Part shown: positions 45,854 through 62,595 of the stretch, piece by piece | How positions within the stretch are numbered: position 1 is the stretch's first letter | How the letters are laid out: each line of letters begins with the position of its first letter | Origin: Diadophis punctatus similis | Lineage: Eukaryota > Chordata > Lepidosauria > Squamata > Dipsadidae | Length of the DNA stretch: 64,000 bases | Assembly (NCBI GenBank): GCA_023053685.1 | Contig: JALIGW010000029.1 | Span: 1,456,001-1,520,000 of the forward strand | Direction of reading: 5' to 3' | Translations under genes and position numbers: made by a program | Notes under the pieces: generated by a model | Seen by the model: only the letters and a program-made list of their open reading frames with translations | What the model was told of the DNA's origin: nothing | Database searches by the model: none

Positions 45854-48376
45854 ATTTGGGAAATGCAGCAAAACAAAATAAATTTATTTTTCACAATTCC
45901 ATATCCAATGTCAAGGAGTGTAACTCAAGATTCTCCTTCTGTCTTCCTATTTGTCAATGCCTCTCTGGAGACAAGGCAAGCAGTCTTTTATCCAACCCAT
46001 TTCTACTTTTTTCACCAATCATGAAACAAGCCTTAAATCCAGCTGCTGGCCTTCAGAAAACATTTTCTGCAGAATGGATAAGAGAAGTAGCAGCTGCCTC
46101 TAATTAAGAAATTTAAGGCTGCAGTTCTATGCATTTAGCAGACTCAGAATTAAGGGAATAGCCAAATAGTCACGTTAAAGCCCAACTGACTGGTCCTTGA
46201 GCTGGAAGAAAAGCCATATTCTGCCTCAGCAAGGGATGGTGTTCTTTGGAACGGTCTAGCCATTTTTTCAGACAGATGCCCTGCAGAAATCAGGTGTCCG
46301 GTGTATCCAGTGCAGCCCAACTCAAATTGCCATAGATCTTAGCTCCACATACTGAAATAAAGACCAATGCCAAACATAATGTCTCTGGGTCAGTACGGGC
46401 CAAACCTTGCCGGACTGGAGAAATCAGGAATCAGAGCGCTGTCCAACAGAGCCATGAAAATGGTCCTTCCGCAAGAACTAGGTTCTATTGAGCAGCTTTA
46501 TAGATGATTTTATTCTTGACCCTATTCTGACTTGCCTTTCAGCCCTTGATTTAGAGCACTTGAGAGTACTTGATGCCCTGCTCAAGTGGCTGCTATACTT
46601 CTGCCTTGGCCTAAATGTGAATATACTGCTGTCCTTGTTTCTAGGGTGTAATCTGGAGGTAATTTTAGCAGTCCTGAAGAGGGACAAAGCAAGACACTTT
46701 AATTTTCCAGTGTCTCATTATAACAGGCCATCTCCCAGTTGTTAGTCTCAGGAGGGCTGTTGGCACCCTCCAACTTCCCTAGTTATCCCACAAATGGGGA
46801 TGGTTGGGTGACAATATAATGCTTGAGTTTGCATCTTTCTCTGGATTGGTCCTGCTTAAAAGATTCACCTCAACACTAACTTCTAGTAAAGAACCTTTCC
46901 TCTTTGTTAAACCCAACGAAAGCCCTTTCTATTTTGGAATGAAATGTATAGAATTGATAGTTGTCAATTAACTTCTTTTGATTCCTCAATTTAAGTTCCT
47001 TGTGTTCAAGTTTCCTGATTAGTATGTATCATCAGACTGTGACCATATGGTGTGTATGTATACTAATGATATAATTATATTCTTGCTCAGCATCCCCATC
47101 TTTCTGGGTTTTGGCTGATTAGTTTGCAAAATAGGGCCTTTCCTGTTGTGACACCCAAACTGTAAATTGTCCTCTCTAAAGAGGCTTTGTAAGCACTGTC
47201 CCTTGTGAGCATCAGGAATTCCTCCCACTAACTTCAAACTTGCTGATTGTCTTACTTTTGTGTTTTTTAAGTACATCTCTTGGATGGGAGGTTTTTTTAG
47301 GTTCAAAAAGTGGGGGAAATGACCTTATAAATAACATTGATCAAACAATCTCATCTTTGCATCAGAGCACACCAGCAAGCTTGCCAGGTGGGAATGAGAC
47401 ATAGATGGTTGCCTATTTCTGTCCTTTTCTCGTTCCTTTTTTAAAAGCTCTATTTTCCTTCCATTGCAAGCAATGGGAAATACTTTATTTAGTCCAGTCA
47501 AATGACTGGTGTAAATTTATTTTTATGCAAGAGAAATTATGGGAGTGAAAGGCCCACAGAGTCCTTTGGATCCTCAGTCTTTCCCACTTTGCACACTATT
47601 TAATCCTTGACTTATCTTCTTTAGGGCGCCCTTAGGCCAAATATCCCAGTTTTGGAAGGTACCATAGAAGTTGGTAGGGAGGCAATAGGAAAGAATTAAT
47701 TTTGCCTCTGGAATTCCAGGCTGTGTGTCTGAAATATCGGCTGTTGTAAAGCAATAGTGAAAGAAGAATGTCAGCCCTCTGTGAGCTTCCTGGAGTCAAC
47801 CAATCTATGATGCAAAATATTGGAATAGCTGAGCCCTCATCAGCTCTTCTGATGTTCTTGTAAGGAAGTACGATATTCTCAGCATTACTAAAATGACCAT
47901 CCTGTATAGAGGAAAACGTCCTCCTCCTTTTAGGGAAGAACAGGGTCTGGACAGATTACATACAGGAGAGAAAGTCTGTATGGTCATCCTGAAGCACGAG
48001 TCTCAATTTTTCCTGATCTCAGTCTCCTTCTCATGGTTACCATCCTCAAGGTAATAGGTTCTTTAAAATACGGTAATATCTCAAATAGTTATCCAATCCC
48101 GTATTAATGGATGGACTTTCCCACTATTTGGAGAAAGAAAATACGGGCTACTGAATATTTCTACTATTGAAGAAAGATTCTGCAATAGTCTGAGAAGGCA
48201 AAATGGGGTCTGGAGAACTACATTTTCTAAGGCTTTGAAACACAGGCAAACTTTATGAGGGCTAAGACTATATGAGATAACTCTACAAGGGAAAGTTAAA
48301 ACACTGATAACTATTTAATTTAAAGGGGGTGAGGAAAATGGATAGGAATATTCCTTACAATATTCAAGTTCAGATG
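45854..48376. other. Unique sequence, nothing recognised
   Basis: About 2.5 kb with no convincing gene or repeat. Confidence 0.5.
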
Positions 48377-48384
48377 CTCTAGGA

Positions 48385-48520
48385 CAGTGTTTCCCAACCT
48401 TGGCAACTTGAAGATGTCTGGACTTCAACTCCCAGAATTCCCCAGCCAGCGAATGCTGGCTGGGGAATTCTGGGAGTTGAAGTCCAGACATCTTCAAGTT
48501 GCCAAGGTTGGGAAACACTG
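48385..48520 (+). mobile_element. Perfect foldback hAT MITE, 136 bp
   Basis: The arms are near-perfect reverse complements from CAGTGTTTCCCAACCTTGGC inward, meeting at CCAGCGAATGCTGG. The perfect target duplication ctctagga lies at 48377-48384 and 48521-48528. The arm contains GGACTTCAACTCCCAGAATT, shared with 18484 and 61319 although the terminal repeats differ. Confidence 0.93.
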
Positions 48521-48659
48521 CTCTAGGAAAGCTGCATGATAAGAGATTCAGGACAAATTAAAAGTACTTCCTCACACAGCACACAATAGAACCATCTGAA
48601 ATGCTTTTCTCAGAATGTAGTAATAGCATCAAATTATTAGACACACAGAGAGAAAGATC

Positions 48660-48765
48660 CTCATCCACAGCAAGCGCATTGGGTATGTTCAGGCCAGTCC
48701 CTTTCTGTCAGTCCAGCTTACCCTACAGGGTTGTTGTTGGCAAACAACAGCTATGGAGCAGTATG
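48660..48765 (+). mobile_element. Old SINE/L2-related repeat fragment (tentative)
   Basis: GGCCAGTCCCTTTCTGTCAG and CTTACCCTACAGGGTTGTTG are words typical of the old repeat family suspected at 33555-33775. Confidence 0.4.
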
Positions 48766-48977
48766 ATGTAACAAACATATTCCATCGGAAAAAGTGAGCA
48801 AAAGAAAAGAACAGAAACAAAAATTAAGCCATTCATACGGCAACATGCAGGGAAAGGCCATATGGTCAGTTTTGAGCAGGTGCCTAAAAGAAATGATGGT
48901 AGTGCCTCACAATTTTCAAGAGGGAGACTATTCAAGAGGCCAGGGGTCACCTCTGAAAAGCCACCTGGGTTGAATGA

Positions 48978-49085
48978 GGGTTTCTCAACCTTAGCAACTT
49001 TAAAATGGATGGACTTCCAGAATTCCACAGCCAGCATGGGAATTGAAGTCCACCCATCTTAAGGTGTTGAAGTTAAGAAATACCA
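48978..49085 (+). mobile_element. Decayed foldback hAT MITE
   Basis: The left arm GGGTTTCTCAACCTTAGCAA and GGATGGACTTCC-AGAATTCC and the right arm GGGAATTGAAGTCCACCCAT and TTGAAGTTAAGAAATACC are diverged halves of the same foldback family. There is no clear target duplication. Confidence 0.6.
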
Positions 49086-49735
49086 ATGTAACTGATACTC
49101 TGCAGTTTTTGATACATGTAGGACAGGAGAATCTCTCTGGACATTTTGAACAATCAGTTCAGTCTGTATCGCCAAAAGCAGTTGGTCAGGTATCCCAGTC
49201 CAAGTTACTGAAGATCTTAGGTATCAAGAATAACATCTTGAACTCATCTTAGTTTGAGGCAGAAAATGCCTGAACAGGGTCTAACATGAGAAGCTTGTTT
49301 AGCAACTTGGCCACTCCACTCAACTTGGTCACTCCACTTGGCCACTCCAGGTGCCATTTCCACACCTGGAAAAGGGTGTAGTCAGAGAGAGCACATTGCA
49401 GTAGTCTAAATTTGAGGTGAACCATTTGAGCATGAACCATAGCCATTCTAGCTAGAGAATTAAACCAGTTTGCATAGAATAAAGCAAGCAATAGCCACTA
49501 TGCCAGGAGCATCAGAAGCAGGAGGCCTGTAGATATAATTTGATGAGGAAAACCAGCTAAAGGAAGTTGCCAGCCACGTTCTCCACCTGTGATCTTCACA
49601 ATGAGGGAACAAGGGACTCATCTAGACCTCCAGCCCAATCCAGCCGATGCTCTAATATGGATGTTGTGTAGCACAGAAAAAGCGAAGGGATAGATGGATT
49701 GGAAAGAGGAGCTTTAGACTCAAGGCCTTTGCTTC
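49086..49735. other. Possible old repeat traces, no gene
   Basis: Short direct repeats of CAACTTGGCCACTCCACT (49301-49350) are visible. Part of the stretch (49370-49450) resembles an old LINE remnant but is too decayed to name. Confidence 0.35.
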
Positions 49736-49737
49736 TC

Positions 49738-49756
49738 TCCCCCCCCCCCCCCCCCG
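49738..49756 (+). repeat. Poly-C run
   Basis: An uninterrupted C run of about 19 bases. Confidence 0.9.
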
Positions 49757-50367
49757 TAGCTGGCCCAGCTGCCGGCCTCCCACCTCAGAGACTCCTTTTG
49801 AGTAAGCATGGCTGCCATGAACATCACCCATCGGCAGGGTTAAATCAACTCATTAGACGAAAGCTCCTGGCCAAATAAGAATCCTCTCACCCAGCACAGC
49901 CAGGAACCACCACCCTCAGCTCTGAGAAAAATTAATATAAAGCTGCCCTTGTGTGAAGGGCCTGATGGTATCAGGGACAGCGCAATAAATCTCAATGGAG
50001 AACATGCTCACTGAGACGGGCGCAGCCTCAGCCACGCAGCAAAGACTCAGCTACTCCACACACCCAGGATTTCTTGCTGATGATTCCTTTGGAAACTCAC
50101 AACTCGTCCTACCAACCATATTGAAATAAAGCCCACTCCCAGTCCTTGCACAATGCTCTATGCCCCTGGCGCACAGGTAATGTTCAGATACAGCCTTCAC
50201 CGAAGACTGTTTTGCAGCGCCAGGACGATAAAACCCCAAATTCAGCATGGAAATGAGTGGGGAAAATGCCGGCATACCTAGAAAGAAAGGGGACAAAACC
50301 TTGTTAATTTCCTAGGTAGACTTTGGGGGGGGGCACCTTCTGTCTCAAATGATGTAGGAACTCCTGC
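49757..50367. other. Unique, possibly conserved non-coding block
   Basis: The segment 49800-50010 (for example CCAAATAAGAATCCTCTCACC and AAATTAATATAAAGCTGCCC) has no repeat signature and may be regulatory. No exon is recognised. Confidence 0.35.
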
Positions 50368-50440
50368 TTGAGCAGGGGGTTGGACTAGATGACCTACAAG
50401 GTCCCTTCCAATTCTAATAATAAATCTAAATCTAAATCTC
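50368..50440 (+). mobile_element. CR1-type 3' tail fragment (SINE or LINE)
   Basis: GAGCAGGGGGTTGGACTAGA followed by AAGGTCCCTTCCAATTCTA is the CR1-type tail, then (AAATCT)n. It could belong to the tRNA-SINE family seen at 20066. Confidence 0.75.
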
Positions 50441-50569
50441 ACACAGATAGAGATAATGCTATATTTCTACCAAGTATTCCTTCCTTTAGCAGAGCCACTA
50501 AAAGCTTGGCATTTGCGTACAGCTATTTTCCTAGTATGGACACCATATTTTTATGTACTTACCGATGGG

Positions 50570-50720
50570 ATTTATATCCCACCTTTCATAGAAGAAACAT
50601 GTGCATAGCACTCTCTCATCCTGTTTTCCCCACAACGGCAACCTTGTGAGGGAGGCTGGGCCTAGAGAAAATGCCTGGTCCAAGGCAACTCAGTAGGTTC
50701 CATGACTAAGGTTGGGCATG
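50570..50720 (+). mobile_element. MIR/L2-like old repeat fragment (tentative)
   Basis: CCCCACAACGGCAACCTTGTG, AGGGAGGCTGGGCC and CTGGTCCAAGGCAACTCAG resemble the conserved core of MIR-like SINEs, which has the order CACAACAACCCTATGAGG then GCCCAAGGTCAC. Confidence 0.45.
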
Positions 50721-50850
50721 GGTTTGCTAATTACAAATTACGCCACATATTCACACATTTATTTATTTAGCGTATGGCTGGTCACACACAATATTAAAAC
50801 ACTTCATTTTTACAAATTAAAAAGTTATTCACACAAATAAACATACAGAG

Positions 50851-50953
50851 CAGCATTTTTCAACCTTGGCAACTTGAAGGTGTGTGGACTTCAACTCCCA
50901 GAATTCCCCAGCCATAATCTTCAAGTTGCCAAGTTCCCAAGGTTGAGAAACAC
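50851..50953 (+). mobile_element. Decayed foldback hAT MITE with the shared core
   Basis: The left arm CAGCATTTTTCAACCTTGGC to TTCAACTCCCAGAATTCCCC is intact, while the right arm is shortened (ATCTTCAAGTTGCCAAG) and ends GGTTGAGAAACACTA. A deletion removed much of the right arm. Confidence 0.7.
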
Positions 50954-51565
50954 TAATGTGGAGGATGAGAGGACTATTTCAACCTACAGCTGTAATCATT
51001 CTATGCGTGACCATTATACAGTATGTACATTTTCTGGGCTACTCCTGTTTAACACATGTAAATGTTACTGTCAGTTGCATTTGATGTAAATCCATGCCCT
51101 CTTACTTTCTAATGTTGTTCTGTTGTCCCAACTTCAACCCCCTTTAAATAAATCTTTTCTTGCGATGTGCTTGCAGGTGTGTGCACAGACACACAGATCC
51201 CCTAATCTGTGGAAATTCTACATAAATCCCCCCCCCCCCAGTAGAACTTTGAGTTTTTTCATTTTCCCTCCTTGGCTTTCCACATGTCAAAACTCTTTTG
51301 CGGAGAGATTAGAAAGCTACTGATCTGGTCAGTGTTATTATTTTAAGAATTGGCTGCATTTATTTATGGCATAGATAAAGTGGACTAATCGAGGCACAGT
51401 TAGTTGTGACTCTTGGAACAATTGATCTCTCGGGGGAGCATGCACAGCTTTTATAGACCTAGCCCTGATGCTTCATTTATATACTTATCTACATACAAAC
51501 ACACATACACACACAGTCTTATTGCCTAGCATATTAGAAAGCTGTCATTCTGCAGGACTTGAAAA
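50954..51565. other. Unique sequence with a poly-C run near 51229-51239
   Basis: No gene is recognised here. Confidence 0.5.
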
Positions 51566-51566
51566 T

Positions 51567-56210
<4,644 letters not shown>

Positions 56211-56213
56211 GAC

Positions 56214-56780
56214 CAAATGCGGCTGCACAAGCAGTGGTGGGTGTTTCTAGATACATCCACGTAACACCTATACTCCGCCAGCTGCACTGGTTGCCCATTG
56301 GTTTCCGGGTGCAATTCAAGGTGTTGATTATCATCTTTAAAGCCCTACATGGCTTAGGACCAGGTTATCTCCGGGAACGCATCCTACCTCATACATCCCT
56401 ATGACCAATTAGGTCCCACAGAGTCGGTCTCCTCCAGGTCCCTTCAACCAAACAATGTTGGTTGGCGGGCCCTAGGGGGAGAGCCTTCTCTGTGGGAGCT
56501 CCAGCTCTCTGGAACCAACTCCCCCCAGAGATCCGAATCATTCCCACCTTGCTGGCCTTCCGGAAAGCCATTAAGACATGGCTCTTCCTGCAGGCGGGGT
56601 GATTGTGACTGTTGCTTGTGTTGTTTTTATTTTTTTAATCACTATTTTATTATTGTTGTTTTTATAGTATTTTTTTTATATAGTATTCAGCTGTTCTTAT
56701 ATATGTTGTACGCCGCTCTGAGTCCCCAGGGAGTAGGGCGGCCTATAAGAATCACAAAATGAATAAATAAATAAATAAAT
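56214..56780 (+). mobile_element. CR1/L3-like LINE 3' fragment
   Basis: This is collinear with 7540-8160 of the larger copy: CTATACTCCGCCAGCTGCAC (LRQLHWLP), CTACATGGCTTAGGACCAGG, a single GGGCCCTAGGGGGAGAGCC block, then TGTACGCCGCTCTGAGTC and an (AATA)n tail. Stops such as ATGA at 56401 show decay. It supplies the reference showing that the 31-bp duplication in the other copy is derived. Confidence 0.9.
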
Positions 56781-57027
56781 TTATATTCTGCCCCCCCCTC
56801 TTTTCCTACAGTTTGTTTTTCCTGAACTACACTTTTCACAGATGTTGTCAGCTTTCCCTCAGGGGTCTCTTGTTAAAACACCAGCAGTCTTGCACCATTC
56901 TGGTTTGGGTAGAGCAGAAACGGTTTTGCCAGAGAAAAATATACGGCCGGGGGGAGGTATTTAATCCTTTTTACATTGCCTGGTTTTTGTCTCACAAATT
57001 CTTCTTGTTTCTCTAGAAGCAAGCTCT

Positions 57028-57260
57028 GCTTCACAAGCTGCACTGGCTTCCAGTGTGCTTCTGGGCACAATTCAAAGGGCTGGTTGTCACCTATAAAGCC
57101 ATTCATGGCATGGGGCTGGATTATTTGTGGGATTGCCTTTCTCTATCCATCCCAGTAGATCCAACAAGAAGGGGGCTGGTTCCAGGTCCCATCTGGCAGG
57201 CAATATTATCTGGCAGGCCCTAGGAAGCAGGCCTTTTCAGCTGCAGCACTTATCCTCCGG

Positions 57261-57304
<44 letters not shown>

Positions 57305-57545
57305 AATCCAGTTGGCTCTTTTTCTGCTGGCATTTCATAAAGCCTTAAAAATGAGTGTGTTTGCCCAGGCATGGAGGTTAGGAAGTTAATGGAGCCATTT
57401 ATTTGTGGCGGCTTGTCTTCAGCTGCCTTGGTATATATTTATTATTATTGTGTATATTTATTATTATTGTTTGGCTGTATTGAGTTTATAATCTTACATT
57501 AGCTACTAGTGAGATGGGCGGCCATATAAATGGATTTAAACAAAC
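57028..57545 (+). mobile_element. L2-like LINE C-terminal and 3' end fragment
   Basis: The reading LHKLHWLPV, LVVTYKAIHGMG and AGRPRKQAFSA-like sequence is the C-terminus of a jockey-group LINE, clearly diverged from the copy at 56214. A (CA)n at 57263-57302 sits inside the frame. The 3' end GTGAGATGGGCGGCCATATA then AATGG is the L2-like tail. Confidence 0.75.
57263..57302 (+). repeat. (CA)n microsatellite inside the LINE fragment
   Basis: About 20 CA units occupy a place where related LINEs code for the ALWNSLP-like segment. Confidence 0.92.
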
Positions 57546-57907
57546 AGGCTGAATCTAGCTGTTCTTGGTTTTTGCAAGAGAGAATCAGTTTTGCCCTATA
57601 AGTGGCGAAACAAAAGACAATAAAGAAGTTTGAGTAAAAGGGCAGGCAGAAAAGTCAGGAGTTAGTTACATTGGGTATTGTCACAGGGCATTTTATTTTA
57701 CTAAGGGCATGCAGGATCAACTGGAGCTAACAAGAAGGGAATTTCATACTTAAACCTAACAGCTGAGATGCAACGCAGGTTATCTGAAAATACAGGGCGC
57801 AGATGTCTGCTCTGTCTATGGAAGGCAATTCAATGGAGAAATCATATGGGATGATGTGTGCAATTGCCTCTTCCCCATAGCACCCCCTCCCTGTTATCAC
57901 TTTCAAC

Positions 57908-58093
57908 CAGTAGTGGGTTTCACTTACCTTTGCTACCGGTTCGGGAATGTGAGTGCATAGGCGCGCTTTGCGCACGCGCAACACTTCTGCGCATGCGCAG
58001 AACATTTTTGATGACGTCCTGGCAGGTGGGCGGAGCCTCCGCTGCTGCTACCGGTTCGCTGAACCGGTGCGAACCGATTGCAACCCACCACTG
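57908..58093 (+). mobile_element. Short hAT MITE, 186 bp, with NRF1-like site
   Basis: Ends CAGTAGTGGGTTTC and CAGTGGTGGGTTGC are inverted repeats. The perfect target duplication ctttcaac lies at 57900-57907 and 58094-58101. Inside are TGCGCATGCGCA (57988-57999), a GCGCACGCGCAA half, ATGACGTCC and GCTACCGGTTCG repeated. Confidence 0.9.
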
Positions 58094-58187
58094 CTTTCAA
58101 CCCTCTGTTACCCAAATGATGATTCTATGATTCTATTATATTTGAGAAATTAAGGGCAATGGCAGAGTGTTGATACTGGGATCTCTG

Positions 58188-58464
58188 CAGGGGTGAAATT
58201 CAAAATTTTTCCCTACCGGTTCTGTGGGCGTGGCTTGTTGGGCATGGCTTGGCTTGGTGGGTGTGGCTTGGTGGGCGTAGCAGGGGAAGGATACTGCAAA
58301 ATCTCCATTCCCTTCCCACTCCTGGGGGAAGGATAATGCAAAATTTCCATTCCCACTCCACTCTGGGGCCAGCCAGAGGTGGTATTTGTCGGTTCTCCAA
58401 ACTACTCAAAATTTCCCCTACCAGTTCTCCAGAATCTGTCAGAACCTGCTGAATTTCATCCCTG
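58188..58464 (-). mobile_element. hAT MITE of the ACCGGTTCTCC family, 277 bp
   Basis: Ends CAGGGGTGAAATTC and CAGGGATGAAATTC are inverted repeats with a perfect target duplication gatctctg (58180-58187, 58465-58472). The interior matches 30961-31257. Confidence 0.92.
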
Positions 58465-58831
58465 GATCTCTGCCTCCCCTTGTTAATCAGAGAATGGCTG
58501 GAGGCATCTGGCACAACTGGTACTTTGTGGTGGAGTGGATCATGGGCCCTTTGCAGAAAGCAACACTACTTCAGACAAGAATCATCAGGTACAGCCTGGA
58601 GAAGATCTAGGATACTTTAGCTTAAGGTTCTGCACTGCCTGTTGGTATCTGCTGAACAGTTGTGAAGATGCCCTTATCCTGCTGCCCAAAAGGATCCCTC
58701 CTTGTGTCCAATTTAGATGGCTTCATGGCCCTGACCACAATCCCCTTCTTCTGTGTGATGAAGCTACAAGGGGCTGCTTTACAGGAGCTTACACCAGTAG
58801 TCATTGACACAGATACCTAATGCGGGCTGGA

Positions 58832-59083
58832 ATGCAATAGCAATAGCAATAGCACTTAGACTTATATACCGCTTCGTAGTGCTTTACAGCCCTCTCTAAG
58901 CAGTTTACAGAGTTCAGCATATTGCCCCAACAATCTGGGTCCTCATTTTACCCACCTCGGAAGGATGGAAGGTTGAGTCAACCTTGAGCCGGTGAGATTT
59001 GAACAGCTGAACTGCTGAACTTGCAGTCAGCTGAAGTAGGTTGCAGTGCTGCTTTTAACCACTGCACCACCTCGGCTCCCTTT
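58832..59083 (-). mobile_element. tRNA-derived squamate SINE, minus strand
   Basis: This is the reverse complement of the SINE at 45614: the (GCAATA)n tail is at the left, then ACTTAGACTTATATACCGC, GAAGGATGGAAGGTTGAG and the tRNA-like head CCACTGCACCACCTCGGC at the right. Confidence 0.85.
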
Positions 59084-59103
59084 TAACATCAGTGGCAGTG
59101 CAA

Positions 59104-59627
59104 TAGTGGTGGGTTCCTACCAGTGCGGTCCACTCTGTAGCACTGGTAGCAACCCACTGGTGACATCACAGTACCGGTGCGGTCGGTTGCCGGTGCCTGG
59201 GCACTGCCATTTTTTTTAAAAAAAAATATTTTTTTTAAAAAAATTTCTTCTGTGCATGCCCAGAAGCCGAGTTTCCGGCACTGCTCATGCACTGCCTTCC
59301 TACCCCACAGTGAGTCCAAGCAGGGGAGGATGGCTGAGGGAGCGCATGAGACGCTGAAAGAACGGGCGGCAGGAGCTATCTCCATTCCCCTCCCTTCAGT
59401 AGTCCGAGAAGCCACGAATGCACGGTGATGATCCTAGGCATTTTTGCACGTTCAAGGCTTCTCGAGCTGCTGAGGGGAGGGGGAATGGGCAGCAGGACCT
59501 ATCTCAGTTCCCCTCCCTTCAGCAGTCTGAGAAACCACGCCCACCTGGTCACATGGCTGGCAAGCCACACCCACAAAATAATCCACGCCCACAGAGTGGT
59601 AGTAAAAAAATTAGGAACCCGCCCCTG
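59104..59627 (+). mobile_element. Non-autonomous hAT, 524 bp, second copy of the element at 1236
   Basis: Ends TAGTGGTGGGTTCC and CAGGGGCGGGTTCC are flanked by a perfect 8-bp target duplication cagtgcaa at 59096-59103 and 59628-59635. The first base of the left end has changed from C to T. The interior is collinear with 1236-1755. Confidence 0.92.
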
Positions 59628-59635
59628 CAGTGCAA

Positions 59636-60930
59636 CCTTTTAACATCAGTGGCATTGATCCACTGAATACAGTATTTGCATTAACCTCTGTTATTCAACA
59701 TCTAGTTGAATCTGTTTGGGGAACTTGAGGAAAAGGAAGAAATGCTGATGTCTGGAGGCATTTGTATTCTGGAGAGGAAGAAACAAGCAAAGACTGAATC
59801 CCTGCAAGAAGGAGGTGTTGTTTGTGCAGAAACCATTTGGCGTACTTCTCACAGGAATAATTCTGGGATGTGTTCCCTTGAAGAAGGTTAGCAATCTAGG
59901 GTTATCCTAAAAACGGCTAGTGCTGGACAGGCAGGTGGAGACTATGGATAAAGGGGTCTGGGCCCAGATTTAACTGGTGTTCCAACTGCAGGCCTTCTTG
60001 GAACCTGATGGCTTGACAGGGTTTACCTGCTTCGTGGACTGACTACTACAGAACACTTTACATGGGTCTCCCCTTGAAGACTACACAGAAGCTGGACGTG
60101 GCATCCTATTTATTAACTGGTGCCGATATTAGCACTCAGTAAGTAGTATTTAAACTAGTTTAAACAGTCAATGGGTTGTAAAAAGGGAGTTAACTAGTTT
60201 AAGCAATATAATACTTGTCTTGTAGGAGTTTCATTGGTCCAATTCACAGTGCTGTAAAAGAATACCCCAACTCCTAGCCATCGTAAACCATCTCAGAGGG
60301 ATACCATTGCCAATGATATTGAAAGTTTCTAAGAAGTCTAAAAGATCCAGGAGGAATGCATTCTCCACATCTATTTCTAGCATAGATCGTCCATTAGGCT
60401 GAACCCTGACTGAAATGGATATATGCCGTAAGAAAGGGGAACAAATGAAAGTATGGATTTACTTTGCTCAATCTCCATGTAAAAACCAGTACGGTGATCC
60501 TTATCTTTGTTAAGTGTTGCACTGGGGTGGAAAGTTAGTTATTTGATTGCAATGATGTTATCTAGAAATAGCAAGAATGCCCTAAAAGAAGAAGCATAAG
60601 GGGACAGATTAATTTCTAGAAGTTGATAGCAGAGTTATCGGCTATCATTTGGCCATTTGTATACCTGATTTTCATTTTCATTCCTTCCATTGTCCAATAC
60701 AATACTTAACTTGTGATCCAAGTCATTGTGGTTCTCATTGATCAGTATTGACAATTGGCTTCAAGTCTCTGCAGTTGAGTTGCGGAAGAACCATGTCACT
60801 AGGAATAAACCTGAAGCTTTTGCAATCATCGTGCCTACCGTCCCTGTCCTTCTGTCCTATTGTCCAAATTTGCCTATACATACCTTGCTTTTGTTTATGT
60901 TTATATCATACCTGTTATCTTGTACACATG
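59636..60930. other. Mostly unique sequence, possible old LINE trace
   Basis: The part 60280-60420 (ATGATATTGAAAGTTTCTAAG and AAGATCCAGGAGGAATGCATTC) resembles a decayed LINE segment, but nothing can be named. No host gene is recognised. Confidence 0.35.
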
Positions 60931-60937
60931 TTGACAA

Positions 60938-60945
60938 ATAAATAA

Positions 60946-60976
<31 letters not shown>

Positions 60977-61167
60977 AAACTAAATAAATAATAAATAATA
61001 AATAAATAAATAATAATAAATTAATTAATAAATAAAAAATAAAAAATAAAAAATAAAAAAATAAAAAAAATTAAAAAAAATAAAAAATAAAATAATAAAA
61101 TAAAATAAAATAAATAAATAAAATAAAATAAATAAATAAAAAATAAAATAAAATAAATAAATAAAAT
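60938..61167 (+). repeat. (AATA/AAATA)n A-rich tract
   Basis: About 230 bases of AATAA, AAATA and AAAAT variants, probably grown from a LINE tail. The immediately preceding TGTACACATGTTGACAAATA is consistent with a 3' UTR end. Confidence 0.9.
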
Positions 61168-61318
61168 GAGGGTGTTTGCTGCTCAGAGCCACTTAGCCCT
61201 TACCCCTACATGATATTGTTGTAGTTGGTTTGAGGTAAGTGGGACACTGGGAAGAGAATTGCTTAGAACATGTCTCAGAATCTTTTGAGTATTAGAAAAC
61301 TTGCTGCAGATTCCTTAG

Positions 61319-61424
61319 CAGGGGTCTCCAACCTTGGCAACTTTAAGACTTGTGGACTTCAACTCCCAGAGTTCTGGGAGTTGAAGTCCACAAGTCTTAA
61401 AGTTGCCAAGGTTGGAGACCCCTG
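61319..61424 (+). mobile_element. Perfect foldback hAT MITE, 106 bp
   Basis: This is an almost perfect palindrome with ends CAGGGGTCTCCAACCTTGGC, arms containing GTGGACTTCAACTCCCAGA and a centre GTTCTGGGAG. CTTAG flanks both sides, but with two extra bases on the right, so the target duplication is not clean. Confidence 0.85.
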
Positions 61425-62593
61425 CGCTTAGTGGGTGGAGGGTCTTTATATTAAAGTGTCCTGCAGAGAAGATATTGAAAAAGCACAATCTATCCAGGAA
61501 CAGACAACCTGGAGCCTTCAGAAGTTTTGGCCACGTTCTTGTGGACTCCATTTGTTTGTGATGAGTACTATGGTCCGAAAATGTAGAGTGCACCAAATTC
61601 CCTGTTGTAAAACAACCTAAGTGGGTGCTTATGAACTATTATTGACAGGAAGAAAGAAAAAATAGCAGAACAATTTATATCACTATTAGGAAAAGAGACT
61701 GTTCATTTGCTGCTGGAATGGAAATCTATCCTGGACAAGCCAGTTCACACATGTATGGGACTAGGATTCTTAATAAATTGGCAGACAATGATTCAATCAC
61801 AAGGAAGCCTTGTATGTGAGTGGACATTTCTTCTGTCCAGAAGCCACGCCAATGGGTAGAACATTCTGATGATCCTGTTGTTGTGTCTCTGATGCTAGGC
61901 CAAGAGGGCAGTGCCCAGTGAATGTGTTGTGTTGTCATTCATGAATTTTGGTTGTGAATGAGCTCATGTGGATGGATGTTCACAGCAAGGAAAGGTGGGA
62001 ATTCTCGTGGAACAGGAGAGGAGGAAGAAACGTGAAAGTTGAACTGGGAGTACAAAAAATTTGGAGGGCTATTTGCAAAAAAACCCCCACATTTATTCAA
62101 TCAAAAGCATCATGATGTTTATTTTGGGAATAAATATAATCCAGAGCCTTGTGGCCATCAAACCAAAATGATCATTTTTAAAATGTGATTCTCTCCTTTC
62201 TTAAAATTTCTTCTTTTAGCATAATGTCGCAGTTATGAGATGATGGGATGTATATTCTACTTCTTATTTATTCAGAAGACCCGCTGATTATAAACAGTTA
62301 AATTTTTATTTATCAGTAACACTGTATGAATAGATGGCATGGGATGTAAGTTTTTCCTTTTCAGAATCACATCCATGAACTTCTCTGGACTTATTTACAG
62401 AGCAAGGGCTACCAATGTCTGCCTTTTATTTTATGTGTACAGGTTATCTGCTCTTACTTTCTCTTTTTTATTCTGTGCCCCATTATCTGAATTTTTTATT
62501 ACCCTCCCTTTCTAAGTCCCCTGAGATCTCTACCTTCCTGCCTTAGAAAAAGAGATTGTCAGTAAACCTTTACTTGTTTTAGCAGATTGCAAG
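61425..62593. other. Unique sequence, nothing recognised
   Basis: I see no gene or clear repeat here. Confidence 0.5.
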
Positions 62594-62595
62594 TA

